From Deltaproteobacteria bacterium (GTDB lineage Bacteria; Desulfobacterota; Binatia; HRBIN30; JACQVA1), in assembly GCA_016178705.1 (NCBI GenBank), contig JACOST010000028.1, positions 68,951-132,950 on the forward strand: a DNA stretch of 64,000 nt. Reading direction: 5' to 3'. The notes under the pieces are model-generated. The model made no database searches, was not told where the DNA came from, and saw only the letters and a list, made by a program, of their open reading frames with translations. A program made the position numbers and the translations under genes. Positions 54,804 to 62,273 of the stretch are shown here, in pieces (positions within the stretch are counted from its first letter, which is position 1; each line of letters opens with the position of its first letter).

Positions 54804-54900
54804 GTGTCACGAGCACGCGTCACGAATTTCTGATCGTTGCATCACGAGTGCGCGATCGGCTGGCGCGGCTGTGCGCCGAGTTTAACGGAAGCCAAAAAGG

Positions 54901-55794
54901 ATGAGCCACTCGCTGCGCGGTTTCGCGCTCGCGGTGCTGGCCGCGGCCTTGTGGGGCTTGGCGCCGGTGGCGACCAAGGGCGCGCTGGCCGGCTACGCGC
55001 CCGAACTGATCAGCGTCGTGCGCTTGGGGTTGGCCGCGTTGCTCTTCCGCGTCCTGGGCGGTACCGGCACGCGCTGGTGGTCCGGTAACGGCTGGTCGTG
55101 GATCAGCGGCATCGCGCTCGGCGCTGACTTCATCATGTACAACTACGGCCTGCGTCTGACCGACGCCGGTGTGTCGGGACTGGTAATCAATATCGAGTTG
55201 GTCACCACCATCGGACTTGCCGTGTGGCTGCTCGATGAACGGTTGACCCGCCGCCGCACGCTGGGATCCGCTGTGACATTGCTCGGCGCGATTTACGTTG
55301 GCCTCAACGGCGCGGCGCTCGGCGATCTCGTCGCGCGCGATCGTCTCATTGGCAACGGGTTGGTGATGCTGGCGGGCGTCGCGTGGTCCGTGTTCGCGGT
55401 GGCGCAACGCAAGGTGCCGCGGCAGGGCAATCTGTTTCAGCTGCTGGCGCCGATCTTCTTCGTTGCCGCGTTGACCGCGGTGCCGCCGCTGTTGCTCCCG
55501 TCGGCGTGGCACAATCCAACCGGAGTGGCGCCGACACTGATGCTGCTCGTGCTCGTCCTCGCGTGCACCATAGGTGTCTATGCGGCGTACGCGCGCAGCC
55601 AGGAGTTGGTGGACGTGAGCGTGTTGGCGATCGTGTTAGCGTCGATCCCGGTGTTCGCGATCGCGTTCGCCTGGCTGTTGTTGGGTGAGCCCGTAACCAT
55701 GCGAGTGATCGTTGGCGGTGCGATCATTCTCGCCGGCGTATTGCTGATCACCATCGAACGGCCAGCGACGACAGCCGTGGAGCGGGCGCAGTGA
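54901..55794 (+). CDS. EamA/DMT-family transporter
   Basis: A 297-residue inner-membrane protein with about ten hydrophobic spans in two EamA halves (ALWGLAPVATKGALAGYAPEL ... LLDERLTRRRTLGSAVTLLG; second half VLASIPVFAIAFAWLLLGEPVTMRVIVGGAIILAG). Members export amino acids, nucleobases or other metabolites. AAGGATGAG overlaps the start. The final ~40 codons and about 15 bp beyond the stop reappear, diverged, at 57470-57606 on the far side of island 2. Confidence 0.9.
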   Translation: MSHSLRGFALAVLAAALWGLAPVATKGALAGYAPELISVVRLGLAALLFRVLGGTGTRWWSGNGWSWISGIALGADFIMYNYGLRLTDAGVSGLVINIELVTTIGLAVWLLDERLTRRRTLGSAVTLLGAIYVGLNGAALGDLVARDRLIGNGLVMLAGVAWSVFAVAQRKVPRQGNLFQLLAPIFFVAALTAVPPLLLPSAWHNPTGVAPTLMLLVLVLACTIGVYAAYARSQELVDVSVLAIVLASIPVFAIAFAWLLLGEPVTMRVIVGGAIILAGVLLITIERPATTAVERAQ

Positions 55795-55915
55795 AAATGA
55801 AGTGCGGGACCGCTCAGGCTGAGCCCATCGAAGCACGGGGCTGGGCTTTCAGCCGTCCGCTCGCGTCGCCAGCGATCGCGTTCGAAGGGAAGCGGTGTGC
55901 ACTCGCTCGATTGGG

Positions 55916-55980
55916 CTGAGCGTCGTGCCGGTCAGGCGCGGCATCTTCTTCGCCGTCGCGTGGAGCGGCTGGTTCGGCCA
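55916..55980 (-). repeat. attC-like hairpin at the 3' end of island 2 (element L2)
   Basis: Related to element L1: the 37-bp core 55934-55970 matches 43318-43354 at 32 positions. Read on the minus strand it opens GGCCGAACCAGCC, where GCCGAAC resembles the RYYYAAC box of attC sites, and its stem GCG-A-CGGC pairs with GCCG-CGC leaving one extra A. The 3' core box is not recognisable. It begins 7 bp after the stop of the DUF5615 toxin gene, the position expected for a cassette recombination site. Confidence 0.5.
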
Positions 55981-55987
55981 GGTGTGG

Positions 55988-56321
55988 TCACGACAATACC
56001 AAGAAGGAGGCATCGGAGTCCTGCTCGAAAGCGCGGAGATCGGCCTCATGCTGCCGGAGCAGCGACTCGATCTCGTCCGTGGAGCAGTTGCCCCGACGTA
56101 TCCACACCACCTTCGGCGGGTGCCCGCGCAGAAAGCTGAGTTGATGAAAATCGGAATCCTTAGGAGACGATCGTGAAGCCTTGGGTCCCCGCGTGCTGCC
56201 AGACGGCATCGTCATCGGCGCGGCCAAGCCCGACATTACGAACGTGATCGCTGTTCGGGAATACATCTGCCAGCGACCCTACGAGCCGGTGCGAGAGATT
56301 CTGGTCGAAGAGCAAGTTCAC
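55988..56321 (-). pseudogene. DUF5615 PIN-like toxin, disrupted by a one-base frameshift
   Basis: From GTG 56321 the frame reads NLLFDQNLSHRLVGSLADVFP and continues to GTQGFTIVS, then hits TAA. Dropping one T at about 56161 restores KDSDFHQLSFLRGHPPKVVW and the rest to the stop at 55988. Together this is a DUF5615 PIN-like protein (about 110 residues), with the early Asp and the SKDSDF Asp of the RNase-like site on either side of the break. GTG overlaps the DUF433 stop (GTGA), the normal antitoxin-toxin arrangement. The break may be real decay or a sequencing error. Confidence 0.78.
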
Positions 56322-56545
56322 GTCGGGGGAACTTCAAGGAGTCGTCGCTCTCGATCGGCTGCAAATGCCAAGCAGGCGCGGATATCCTCGCGGGTGAGAT
56401 CCGGGAAGTCACTGAGAATCTGCGTCTCAGACATCCCCGAGGCGAGATACTCGAGCACATCGTACACGGTGATCCGCAGCCCGCGAATACACGGCTTCCC
56501 TCCACGCTTCCCCGGTTCAATCGTGATCAAAGCACGATAGTCCAT
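56318..56545 (-). CDS. DUF433-family antitoxin
   Basis: A 75-residue protein: DYRALITIEPGKRGGKPCIRGLRITVYDVLEYLASGMSETQILSDFPDLTREDI is the full DUF433 winged-helix pattern. Such proteins neutralise DUF5615 PIN-like toxins and probably repress their own promoter. It is intact while the toxin next to it is frameshifted. ATG 56545 was preferred to the upstream start because DUF433 proteins begin at this point. Confidence 0.85.
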   Translation of the reverse strand: MDYRALITIEPGKRGGKPCIRGLRITVYDVLEYLASGMSETQILSDFPDLTREDIRACLAFAADRERRLLEVPPT

Positions 56546-56694
56546 GTGCGCACCGTATGCCTGTCTTTGCCCTGCCGTCAACCGTCACTGCTGCGCAAGC
56601 CGAACGTTGGCGCGTATGCGCGGCGCGCTCGCAAGTTCAGAATACGCCCCCACGGCGCGTCCGCTCGACACGCTGGTTCTACGCACGGCAGCGG

Positions 56695-57126
56695 CTACGA
56701 CGGAAGCTTGTCCCACCTGCCTAGATGCGATTTGACGTCGCGCCATCCGAGCCCCTCGAACCCGGGCTTGTATGGCTTGCCGTCCCGCTTCGTTTTGCGC
56801 TGGCCGAGCCAAGCCTCGTGAACCTCAGCGCTCGAAAGGACGTAGTACTCGAATGGCAAGTCGAGGTCAGCCGGGATGAACGCGACCACGTAGAACAGGT
56901 CGTTCTGTGGGTTCCGTTCGAGAGCCACCTTGCTGACCGGCACCCAGGTCTTGGTGGACGCCGTCTTAACCTGGACCGTGAAGCGCGTTCCCCCGGGTGA
57001 CGAGCAAATGAGATCGAGCGCAGGTGTGTTGCCGAGAGTGATCGCCGCGTCGTGACTGCGCCTCGACAGCTCAGACGCTACGCCTAGCGCTCCGGCCCAA
57101 CCGGTGTGGTGCCTCGAACGTGGCAT
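56695..57126 (-). CDS. Small possible PD-(D/E)XK-fold protein, island 2
   Basis: A 143-residue protein. The segment GVASELSRRSHDAAITLGNTPALDLICSSPGGTRFTVQVKTAS has a helix, then Asp...Q-V-K spacing like the D-(D/E/Q)XK core of restriction-endonuclease-like folds; the Glu after SELSRR could complete it. The C-terminus FYVVAFIPADLDLPFEYYVLSSAEV fits the remaining strands. GGGGGAG precedes ATG 57126. It lies between element R2 and the DUF433 gene on the same strand, so it is the first gene of island 2. Nuclease activity is inference. Confidence 0.65.
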   Translation of the reverse strand: MPRSRHHTGWAGALGVASELSRRSHDAAITLGNTPALDLICSSPGGTRFTVQVKTASTKTWVPVSKVALERNPQNDLFYVVAFIPADLDLPFEYYVLSSAEVHEAWLGQRKTKRDGKPYKPGFEGLGWRDVKSHLGRWDKLPS

Positions 57127-57153
57127 GGCTCCCCCTCTTGTTGCGTAGAACAA

Positions 57154-57341
57154 GTATTCGGCCGGTCTCTAGTAACGCGGCCAACGTTGCATGGTTCGGA
57201 ACGCAACACGGGTGGTTCGCGCTTCGCAACGGCGGTGATCGGGCTCTCGATTCGCGCACTTGGCGGTCCGGCGTGACGGCGGTCTCTCCTTACTTACGCT
57301 GCGTGCGCCGGTCAGTCGAAGATCGCACGGGGCCGTGATGA
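57154..57341. repeat. Shared 5' flank of island 2 (element R2)
   Basis: A 188-bp sequence homologous to 47125-47300 with the same block order (GTATTCGGCCGGTCT, AACGCGGCCAACGTTG, CACTTGGCGGTC, GCCGGTCAGTC, GGGGCCGTGATGA). It begins 28 bp upstream of the first island 2 gene, as R1 does upstream of the SIR2 gene. The remaining DNA to 57470 holds a GGCTGCGCAGCC-type palindrome and part of a GCTCAGG repeat but no gene. Confidence 0.8.
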
Positions 57342-57469
57342 GCGCGGACGCTCACCACCCCAGCAGTCGGTCCACTGGGCTGCGCAGCCCGCCCGGTCCC
57401 CGATTAGGACCCTTCGACCCGCTCAGGACAGGCGTGGGTATAGATCACGGTGGTACTGACATCGCGATG

Positions 57470-57606
57470 CTCTTGTTGGGCGAGCCGATCACCCCGCGAG
57501 TTATCGGTGGCGGTGCGATCATTCTTGGCTGCGTATTGCTGATCACCATCGAACGGCCGGTAACGACGGCTGTGGAGCGGGCGCAATGAAAATGGAGTGT
57601 GGGTTA
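57470..57606 (+). pseudogene. Duplicated 3' end of an eamA transporter gene
   Basis: About 137 bp strongly similar to 55675-55812: the encoded LLLGEPITPRVIGGGAIILG and CVLLITIERPVTTAVERAQ match the last ~40 residues of the intact EamA protein, and similarity continues past the stop (TGAAAATGGAGTG). There is no 5' part, so this is a remnant. It lies outside element R2, giving the arrangement eamA - island 2 - eamA tail. Confidence 0.85.
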
Positions 57607-57670
57607 TGAACAGCACGCTGAACCGATGCCAGGTGTTTGTGACACTCGCGGAGCGTGGTACCAATAAGGC

Positions 57671-59293
57671 ATGACGATACTGCGCCGGGCGTTGATCGTC
57701 TTGGTAGTCTATCGAACGATGCTGTCGGCGCTCGCGTGCGCTCAGACGATCGATGAGTTCCCGCTGCCAACGCCCAACAGTCAACCGGCTTTCATCGTCG
57801 TTGGCGGAGACAACAAGTTGTGGTTCACCGAGCTCCGCGGCGCGATTGGGCGCGTCAGTCCGAGTAGTACGGACGTGATCACGGAGTTTCCCGTGCGCCC
57901 GATCGATAGCCCGTCGGCTCCCGCTGTTATCGCGCATGGCAAGGGCTTGGAACTCTGGTTCACCGACTATACCCACAGCACCTTCGGGCACGTCGCATTT
58001 GACGGCAACGCCATTGAGTACTCACCACTGACTGGTGCCCCGGGTGGGATCACGTTGGGGTCCGATGGCAACATCTGGATCGCAGAGACGCGCACGCACT
58101 TACTCGCCCGCGTGCGGGTGAGGAGTTTTCTCGATGTGGAGGAGTTTCAAGTCAACGCCGTCTCGCCGGCGAGCATCACGTCGGGCCCCGACGGCAATCT
58201 GTGGTTCACCGACAGCGCGGATCTGATCGGGCGAGTGCCGCCGACGAACGTGGCTGCGAGCGTCGTGTTCCCGGTTCTAACGGACCACAGTCGTCCGCTG
58301 GGAATCGCCTCTGGCCCCGACGGCAACCTGTGGTTTACTGAATCAGAAGGCAACAAGATCGGACGCATCACGATCACCGGCACCGTCAGCGAGTATCCCG
58401 TACCGACGGCGAACAGTCGTCCCTACTTCATCACCGCGGGCGCCGACGGCAACTTGTGGTTTACCGAGAACGGCGCAAACAAGATCGGCCGGATTTCGCC
58501 GAGCGGCACCATCGAGGAGTTCACGATCCCAACCGCCGCCAGCGACCCGCGTGGCATCGCTTGGGGTCCAGACGATCAGATCTGGTTCTGCGAAACGGCC
58601 GTAAACAAAATTGCGCGGGTCAACATCGGCGTGCCCACACCCACGCTCATCAACACGCCGACTCGGACGCCGACCTGGACGGTCTCGCCGACGCTCACGC
58701 CGCTGCCGACCACGACCCCAACGGCAACGCGGACGGAAACCGTCCCATCAACCGCGACGACGACTGCCCTCGGTGCGGCGACCGCGACGGCGAGCGCGTC
58801 GCCGACCGCCAGCGCGACGGCCACGCCCACGTTGATAACAGTGCCGCTCGTCACACCGGTGACTGTGACGGACACGACGATCGCAGTCAGTGACGTGAGC
58901 GTGCTTCCCAACAGCGGGACGGTGATGATCGACAACGAACAGATGACCTACGACGGCAAGCAGCCCTTCGCTAGTGCCAGCGCAATTGGAAGTGCGGCCG
59001 CCGCGCAGCCGGGAGTGCTGTTGAACGTCCGACGCGGCGTAAACGGAACGATGCCGGCCGCTCATCAGGCGGGAGCGATCGTCGTGTTGATTCGGACCAC
59101 GCGATGTGTCGGCGACTGCGATGGCGGCCATACGGTCACCGTCGAAGAGTTGGTCAAGGGAGTCAACATCGCGCTTGGCATCGCGCCACTTACCGACTGC
59201 GACGCGTTCGATGCCAACAACGATAGCGAGGTGACGGTCGAGGAGTTGGTTACGGCGGTGAGTAGCGCGTTGAACGAATGCCCCTCGGCATGA
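57671..59293 (+). CDS. Secreted Vgb-like propeller protein with dockerin-like C-terminus
   Basis: A 540-residue exported protein. After a signal peptide (YRTMLSALACAQ) come NHL/streptogramin-lyase-like blades with the repeated GPDGNLWFTE motif (residues about 30-315). A Thr-rich linker (TPTRTPTWTVSPTLTPLPTTTPT) leads to a small beta domain and a C-terminal pair of EF-hand-like repeats: CVGDCDGGHTVTVEELVKGVN and DANNDSEVTVEELVTAVSSALNEC. These dockerin-like repeats with CVGDC are a recurring C-terminal module in proteins of some uncultured lineages; lyase activity is not implied. Confidence 0.85.
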   Translation: MTILRRALIVLVVYRTMLSALACAQTIDEFPLPTPNSQPAFIVVGGDNKLWFTELRGAIGRVSPSSTDVITEFPVRPIDSPSAPAVIAHGKGLELWFTDYTHSTFGHVAFDGNAIEYSPLTGAPGGITLGSDGNIWIAETRTHLLARVRVRSFLDVEEFQVNAVSPASITSGPDGNLWFTDSADLIGRVPPTNVAASVVFPVLTDHSRPLGIASGPDGNLWFTESEGNKIGRITITGTVSEYPVPTANSRPYFITAGADGNLWFTENGANKIGRISPSGTIEEFTIPTAASDPRGIAWGPDDQIWFCETAVNKIARVNIGVPTPTLINTPTRTPTWTVSPTLTPLPTTTPTATRTETVPSTATTTALGAATATASASPTASATATPTLITVPLVTPVTVTDTTIAVSDVSVLPNSGTVMIDNEQMTYDGKQPFASASAIGSAAAAQPGVLLNVRRGVNGTMPAAHQAGAIVVLIRTTRCVGDCDGGHTVTVEELVKGVNIALGIAPLTDCDAFDANNDSEVTVEELVTAVSSALNECPSA

Positions 59294-59308
59294 ATCTGGC
59301 CGTCTCGC

Positions 59309-59875
59309 TCAGTCCTCTGTTTCGGTGTCCATCTCCGCCGAGCCCGCTTGACCCTCAGGCTCAACCGCTGCCTCTGCCGGCGCCTTCGCCTTGAGTGCGC
59401 GGTGCGCGCGCAGCAACTCCTCGCGACTCGACTCGTCGCGAAGGATGGCCAGGCCGCGCCTTGCGATGGCCTCGGCACGCCCGCGGTCGTGGAGGTTTAC
59501 CGCCGCGATCTCCATCATCGCGATGTAGGGAAGCGCTTCCGCCGGAAACTGTTCGGCGATTGTCTGGTACGCGTCGATGGCTTCCTCGTAGCGCCCCCGC
59601 TTACGTTTCGCCTCGGCGATGCTGTAAGCGGGCTCGTTTCGGCCCGCATGACGAGGAAAAAACAGAGAGCCCGTGGGCTGTGCGGCGAGGGCCGCGAGTG
59701 GTGCCGCAATGATGATCGCGGCCACGATCGCACACGCGAGACCCAGGAGTCGCTTCAACGCGCCGTCCGAATCCCCGATCGTCGTTGCAAAGAGAAGCCA
59801 GGCGATCACGCCGAGCGGAATGGCGAACAGGATGCGCCAACCCAGCGCGATCAGAATCTCTCGGCGATCATCCAT
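59309..59875 (-). CDS. Membrane protein with TPR-like C-terminal region
   Basis: A 188-residue protein with two membrane spans at about residues 10-32 and 42-66, then TPR-like helices (RKRGRYEEAIDAYQTIAEQFPAEALPYIAMMEIAAVNLHDRGRAEAIARRG) and an acidic tail. The N-in, C-in topology with a helical domain suggests a scaffold for partner proteins. ATG 59875 (DDRREILIALGWR) was preferred to an earlier start. It is convergent with the propeller gene; partner unknown. Confidence 0.72.
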   Translation of the reverse strand: MDDRREILIALGWRILFAIPLGVIAWLLFATTIGDSDGALKRLLGLACAIVAAIIIAAPLAALAAQPTGSLFFPRHAGRNEPAYSIAEAKRKRGRYEEAIDAYQTIAEQFPAEALPYIAMMEIAAVNLHDRGRAEAIARRGLAILRDESSREELLRAHRALKAKAPAEAAVEPEGQAGSAEMDTETED

Positions 59876-59956
59876 GCAGCGAGGTGCAGTCAGGTGCTGC
59901 CCGACTCGTACCACCCGCAATCCCGTGGCGCCACTCGCGCGAAGGACGGGCGTTGC

Positions 59957-60337
59957 TCAATGGTCTCGCAGTCGGTCGAGTTGCCGGCGGTCGCGCTTGG
60001 TCGGCCGGCCGCTGCCGGGCTCGCGCTGCAACGGCGGGGGTTCACGCCGGGCGCGCGGCGGTGGCGGCGGAGTGAAGTCTTCGTAGAGCAGACGCGCTTG
60101 CTCGGCTGGTCCGCGGCGCTCCGACAGCAGGCGCACCTCGAGTTCGCGTGCGCCTCCTTCGGTGGTGACGGTCAGACGATCGCCGACGCGCAGCGCTTTG
60201 TGTGGCTTGGCGCTGGCGCCGTTGACGTGGACCTTGCCGCCATCGCAGGCAGTGGCCGCGAGTGTACGGCTGCGAAACATGCGCGCTGCCCACAGCCAGC
60301 GATCGAGGCGGACGGACTCGGTGGCGCTGTCGATCAT
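59957..60337 (-). CDS. hslR: S4-domain RNA-binding protein (heat shock protein 15-like)
   Basis: A 126-residue protein with an S4 RNA-binding domain: VRLDRWLWAARMFRSRTLAATACDGGKVHVNGASAKPHKALRVGDRL. The DRWLW and RT...A..A...G.V.VNG pattern is that of Hsp15/HslR, which rescues stalled 50S subunits with nascent chains. The C-terminal tail is basic and Pro-rich (PPPPPRARREPPPLQ). Its start lies 2 bp after the SDR stop on the same strand, so they are co-transcribed. Symbol by family. Confidence 0.87.
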   Translation of the reverse strand: MIDSATESVRLDRWLWAARMFRSRTLAATACDGGKVHVNGASAKPHKALRVGDRLTVTTEGGARELEVRLLSERRGPAEQARLLYEDFTPPPPPRARREPPPLQREPGSGRPTKRDRRQLDRLRDH

Positions 60338-60339
60338 CG

Positions 60340-61119
60340 TCACCACGCGGTCCACCCGCCGTCGACGTAGACCACCGAGCCGGTGACGTAGCTCGACTGC
60401 GGCGAGGCGAGGAACACGACAGCGGTGCGGACTTCGTCGGGCCGTCCGAGTCGGCCGAGCGGCGTGAGTCGCTCCATTCGCTCTCGATTGTCGCCCTTGG
60501 CGAGTCCACCTTCGGTCATTTCGGTGGGGAACCACGCTGGCGCGATCGCGTTGACGGTGATCTTGTGCGGCGCCCACTCGATGGCCAGCTGCCGCGTGAA
60601 ATTTTCCGCCGCGGCCTTACTGGCTGCGTAACCGGCGCTCCGGTAGATGCCGTTGGCGAGCGCGGCCACCACCGACGTGACGTTGATGATTCGCCCGCCG
60701 ACGCCGCGAGCGATCATGCGCCGGCCGACTTGCTGACAGAAGTGAAAAACGGCGTGGACGTTGACGTCAAAGGCGTGCTGCCACTTCTCGATCGAGTAGT
60801 GTTCAACCCGACCGGTCGGGGCGACGCCGGCATTGTTGACGAGCACGTCAATTTCGCCGAACTGCTGACTGACCTCCGCGACCGCGCGGGCGATGTCGCC
60901 GGGTTGCCGCAGGTCGGCAGTGGCGACGACGGCGCGCCGGCCGAGCGTCCGCAGTTCGTCGGCGAGATCGTCGAGCCGTTCACGCCGGCGCGCCACCAGC
61001 GCGACATCCGCACCGGCGATGGCCAGCGCCCGCGCGAACTCCACGCCGAGTCCCGCCGATGCCCCGGTGACCAACGCGACCTTGCCGTTCAATCCGAAGA
61101 GGTCCTGCAGTGTATCCAT
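60340..61119 (-). CDS. SDR-family oxidoreductase (3-oxoacyl reductase-like)
   Basis: A 259-residue classical SDR. VTGASAGLGVEFA binds the nucleotide, NNAG follows, the catalytic Ser is in NVTSVVAAL and the Tyr/Lys pair in GYAASKAAAENF; the C-terminus has SSYVTGSVVYVDGGWTAW. The ARRRERL after beta-2 suggests NADP preference. It might act on acyl, sugar or steroid ketones. ATG 61119 has GGAG upstream. It precedes the hslR-like gene by two bases. Confidence 0.9.
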   Translation of the reverse strand: MDTLQDLFGLNGKVALVTGASAGLGVEFARALAIAGADVALVARRRERLDDLADELRTLGRRAVVATADLRQPGDIARAVAEVSQQFGEIDVLVNNAGVAPTGRVEHYSIEKWQHAFDVNVHAVFHFCQQVGRRMIARGVGGRIINVTSVVAALANGIYRSAGYAASKAAAENFTRQLAIEWAPHKITVNAIAPAWFPTEMTEGGLAKGDNRERMERLTPLGRLGRPDEVRTAVVFLASPQSSYVTGSVVYVDGGWTAW

Positions 61120-61153
61120 CGTCTTCTCCGCCTGGTTTCGCACCAGAAGCGGC

Positions 61154-61283
61154 CCCTCGATACGCAGCCCTTCGATACGAAGGCTTCGCCTTCTACTCAG
61201 TGCCGCTACTCGGGGAAGCGGTTGTTCTTACGGAATCCAATTCCCGTTTGCCCGAGTAGATCGCGAAGCGATCGTATCGAGGG
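61154..61283. repeat. CCCTCGATACG ... CGTATCGAGGG inverted repeat
   Basis: A 130-bp element bounded by CCCTCGATACG and CGTATCGAGGG, with an inner TTCGATACGAAGGCTTCGCC hairpin and GCGAAGCGATCG near the right end. The left unit is also found at 203-231. It occupies the divergent gap between the SDR and isochorismatase-fold genes. Confidence 0.8.
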
Positions 61284-61393
61284 CCTTCTTGTGCGGGCCC
61301 CTCCGATTCCGCCGTTGCGACTAGCGAGTTGCGCCGGGACTCACAAGCCGTGTTAAACTCGGAATGCCATGGTGATGGATGGAGAGAGCAGAC

Positions 61394-62029
61394 ATGAGTG
61401 ATCTCGTACTCGATCGCGGGCGCTGTGCCGTGGTCGTGATCGAATGTCAGAACGATCTGATCCACGAATCGAAGATCGGCGTCAAAGGCATCGGCGGGGC
61501 GTTGGCCACCGCGGTGCGTGATCGAGGTGTGCTACCTCGCATCAGTCAGGTGTTACAGGCCGCCCGCGCCGCGGGCGTGCCGGTGTTGTATGCGAACAAG
61601 GAAAGTCGTCCCGGTATGCCCACGACCGACGCGCCGATATTCCGTTGGAGTCAGAAACATCCGATGCTGATCGAAGGCACCTGGGGCGCGGCCGTCCACG
61701 ACGCGATCGCGCCGCAGCCCGGTGATCATGTGTTGCGGCGCGTGCTCAGTATCGATGCGTCGTACGGCTCCGGACTGTATGGCACGTTGCGCGCACTGCA
61801 GCGCGATACGCTGATCGCGCTCGGGGTCTCGACCAACTTCGCGGTCGAAGGCACGGTGCGCGGCGCGGTGAATCGCCTGTTCCGGACCGTCGTGGTGGGA
61901 GACTGCTGCGCCAGCGTGCCCGAGGAGATGCACCGCTTCTCGGTCGAACGGATCCTGTCGTTACTCGGAACCGTGACGACGAGCGATGCGGTGATTGCGG
62001 CGCTGCGGCAAACGTTTCCGTCTCCCTGA
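61394..62029 (+). CDS. Isochorismatase-fold protein lacking the catalytic Cys
   Basis: A 211-residue protein of the isochorismatase/nicotinamidase-like fold. Asp21 in VIECQNDLIH is the conserved catalytic acid. The usual Lys position reads VLRRVLSIDASYGSG (Arg) and the nucleophile position in GVSTNFAVEGTVRGA is Ala150 rather than Cys. It therefore should not work as a nicotinamidase-type cysteine hydrolase; PhzD-like enzymes do without Cys, so hydrolysis of a vinyl ether remains possible. GGAGAG precedes ATG 61394. Stands alone. Confidence 0.83.
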   Translation: MSDLVLDRGRCAVVVIECQNDLIHESKIGVKGIGGALATAVRDRGVLPRISQVLQAARAAGVPVLYANKESRPGMPTTDAPIFRWSQKHPMLIEGTWGAAVHDAIAPQPGDHVLRRVLSIDASYGSGLYGTLRALQRDTLIALGVSTNFAVEGTVRGAVNRLFRTVVVGDCCASVPEEMHRFSVERILSLLGTVTTSDAVIAALRQTFPSP

Positions 62030-62078
62030 GGGGCTGTCCACAAGCGCGCGCTGGTTCCAACCAGATTTCCCTCTCCTT

Positions 62079-62159
62079 GTAGGGGCGACGCATGCGTCGC
62101 CCGCGACGTGACATGTTCGCGGCGGAGAAGCCGGAGGGCGATGCATGCATCGCCCCTAC
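62079..62159. repeat. GTAGGGGCG dispersed inverted repeat, full copy
   Basis: Third full copy of the 5778-type element, same orientation: GGGCGACGCATGCGTCGCCC left, GGGCGATGCATGCATCGCCC right, with a diverged core GACATGTTCGCGGCGGAGAAG. It lies between convergent genes. Confidence 0.9.
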
Positions 62160-62182
62160 GCTCAGAGAAAGTCGAAAGTCTC

Positions 62183-62260
62183 TGAGGGAGAGGGTCAGGG
62201 TGAGGAGGGCAGCGGCGTGCGCGATTGCCCTCACCCCAGCCCTCTCCCAGAGGGAGAGGG
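62183..62260. repeat. GAGGGAGAGGGTCAGGGTGAGG inverted repeat
   Basis: Two complementary arms, GAGGGAGAGGGTCAGGGTGAGG and CCTCACCCCAGCCCTCTCCC, just before the end of the peroxiredoxin gene, with a further GAGGGAGAGGG after the right arm. It might serve as a bidirectional hairpin between convergent genes, though no T-run is present. Confidence 0.75.
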
Positions 62261-62273
62261 AGCGAGCGTCGAC

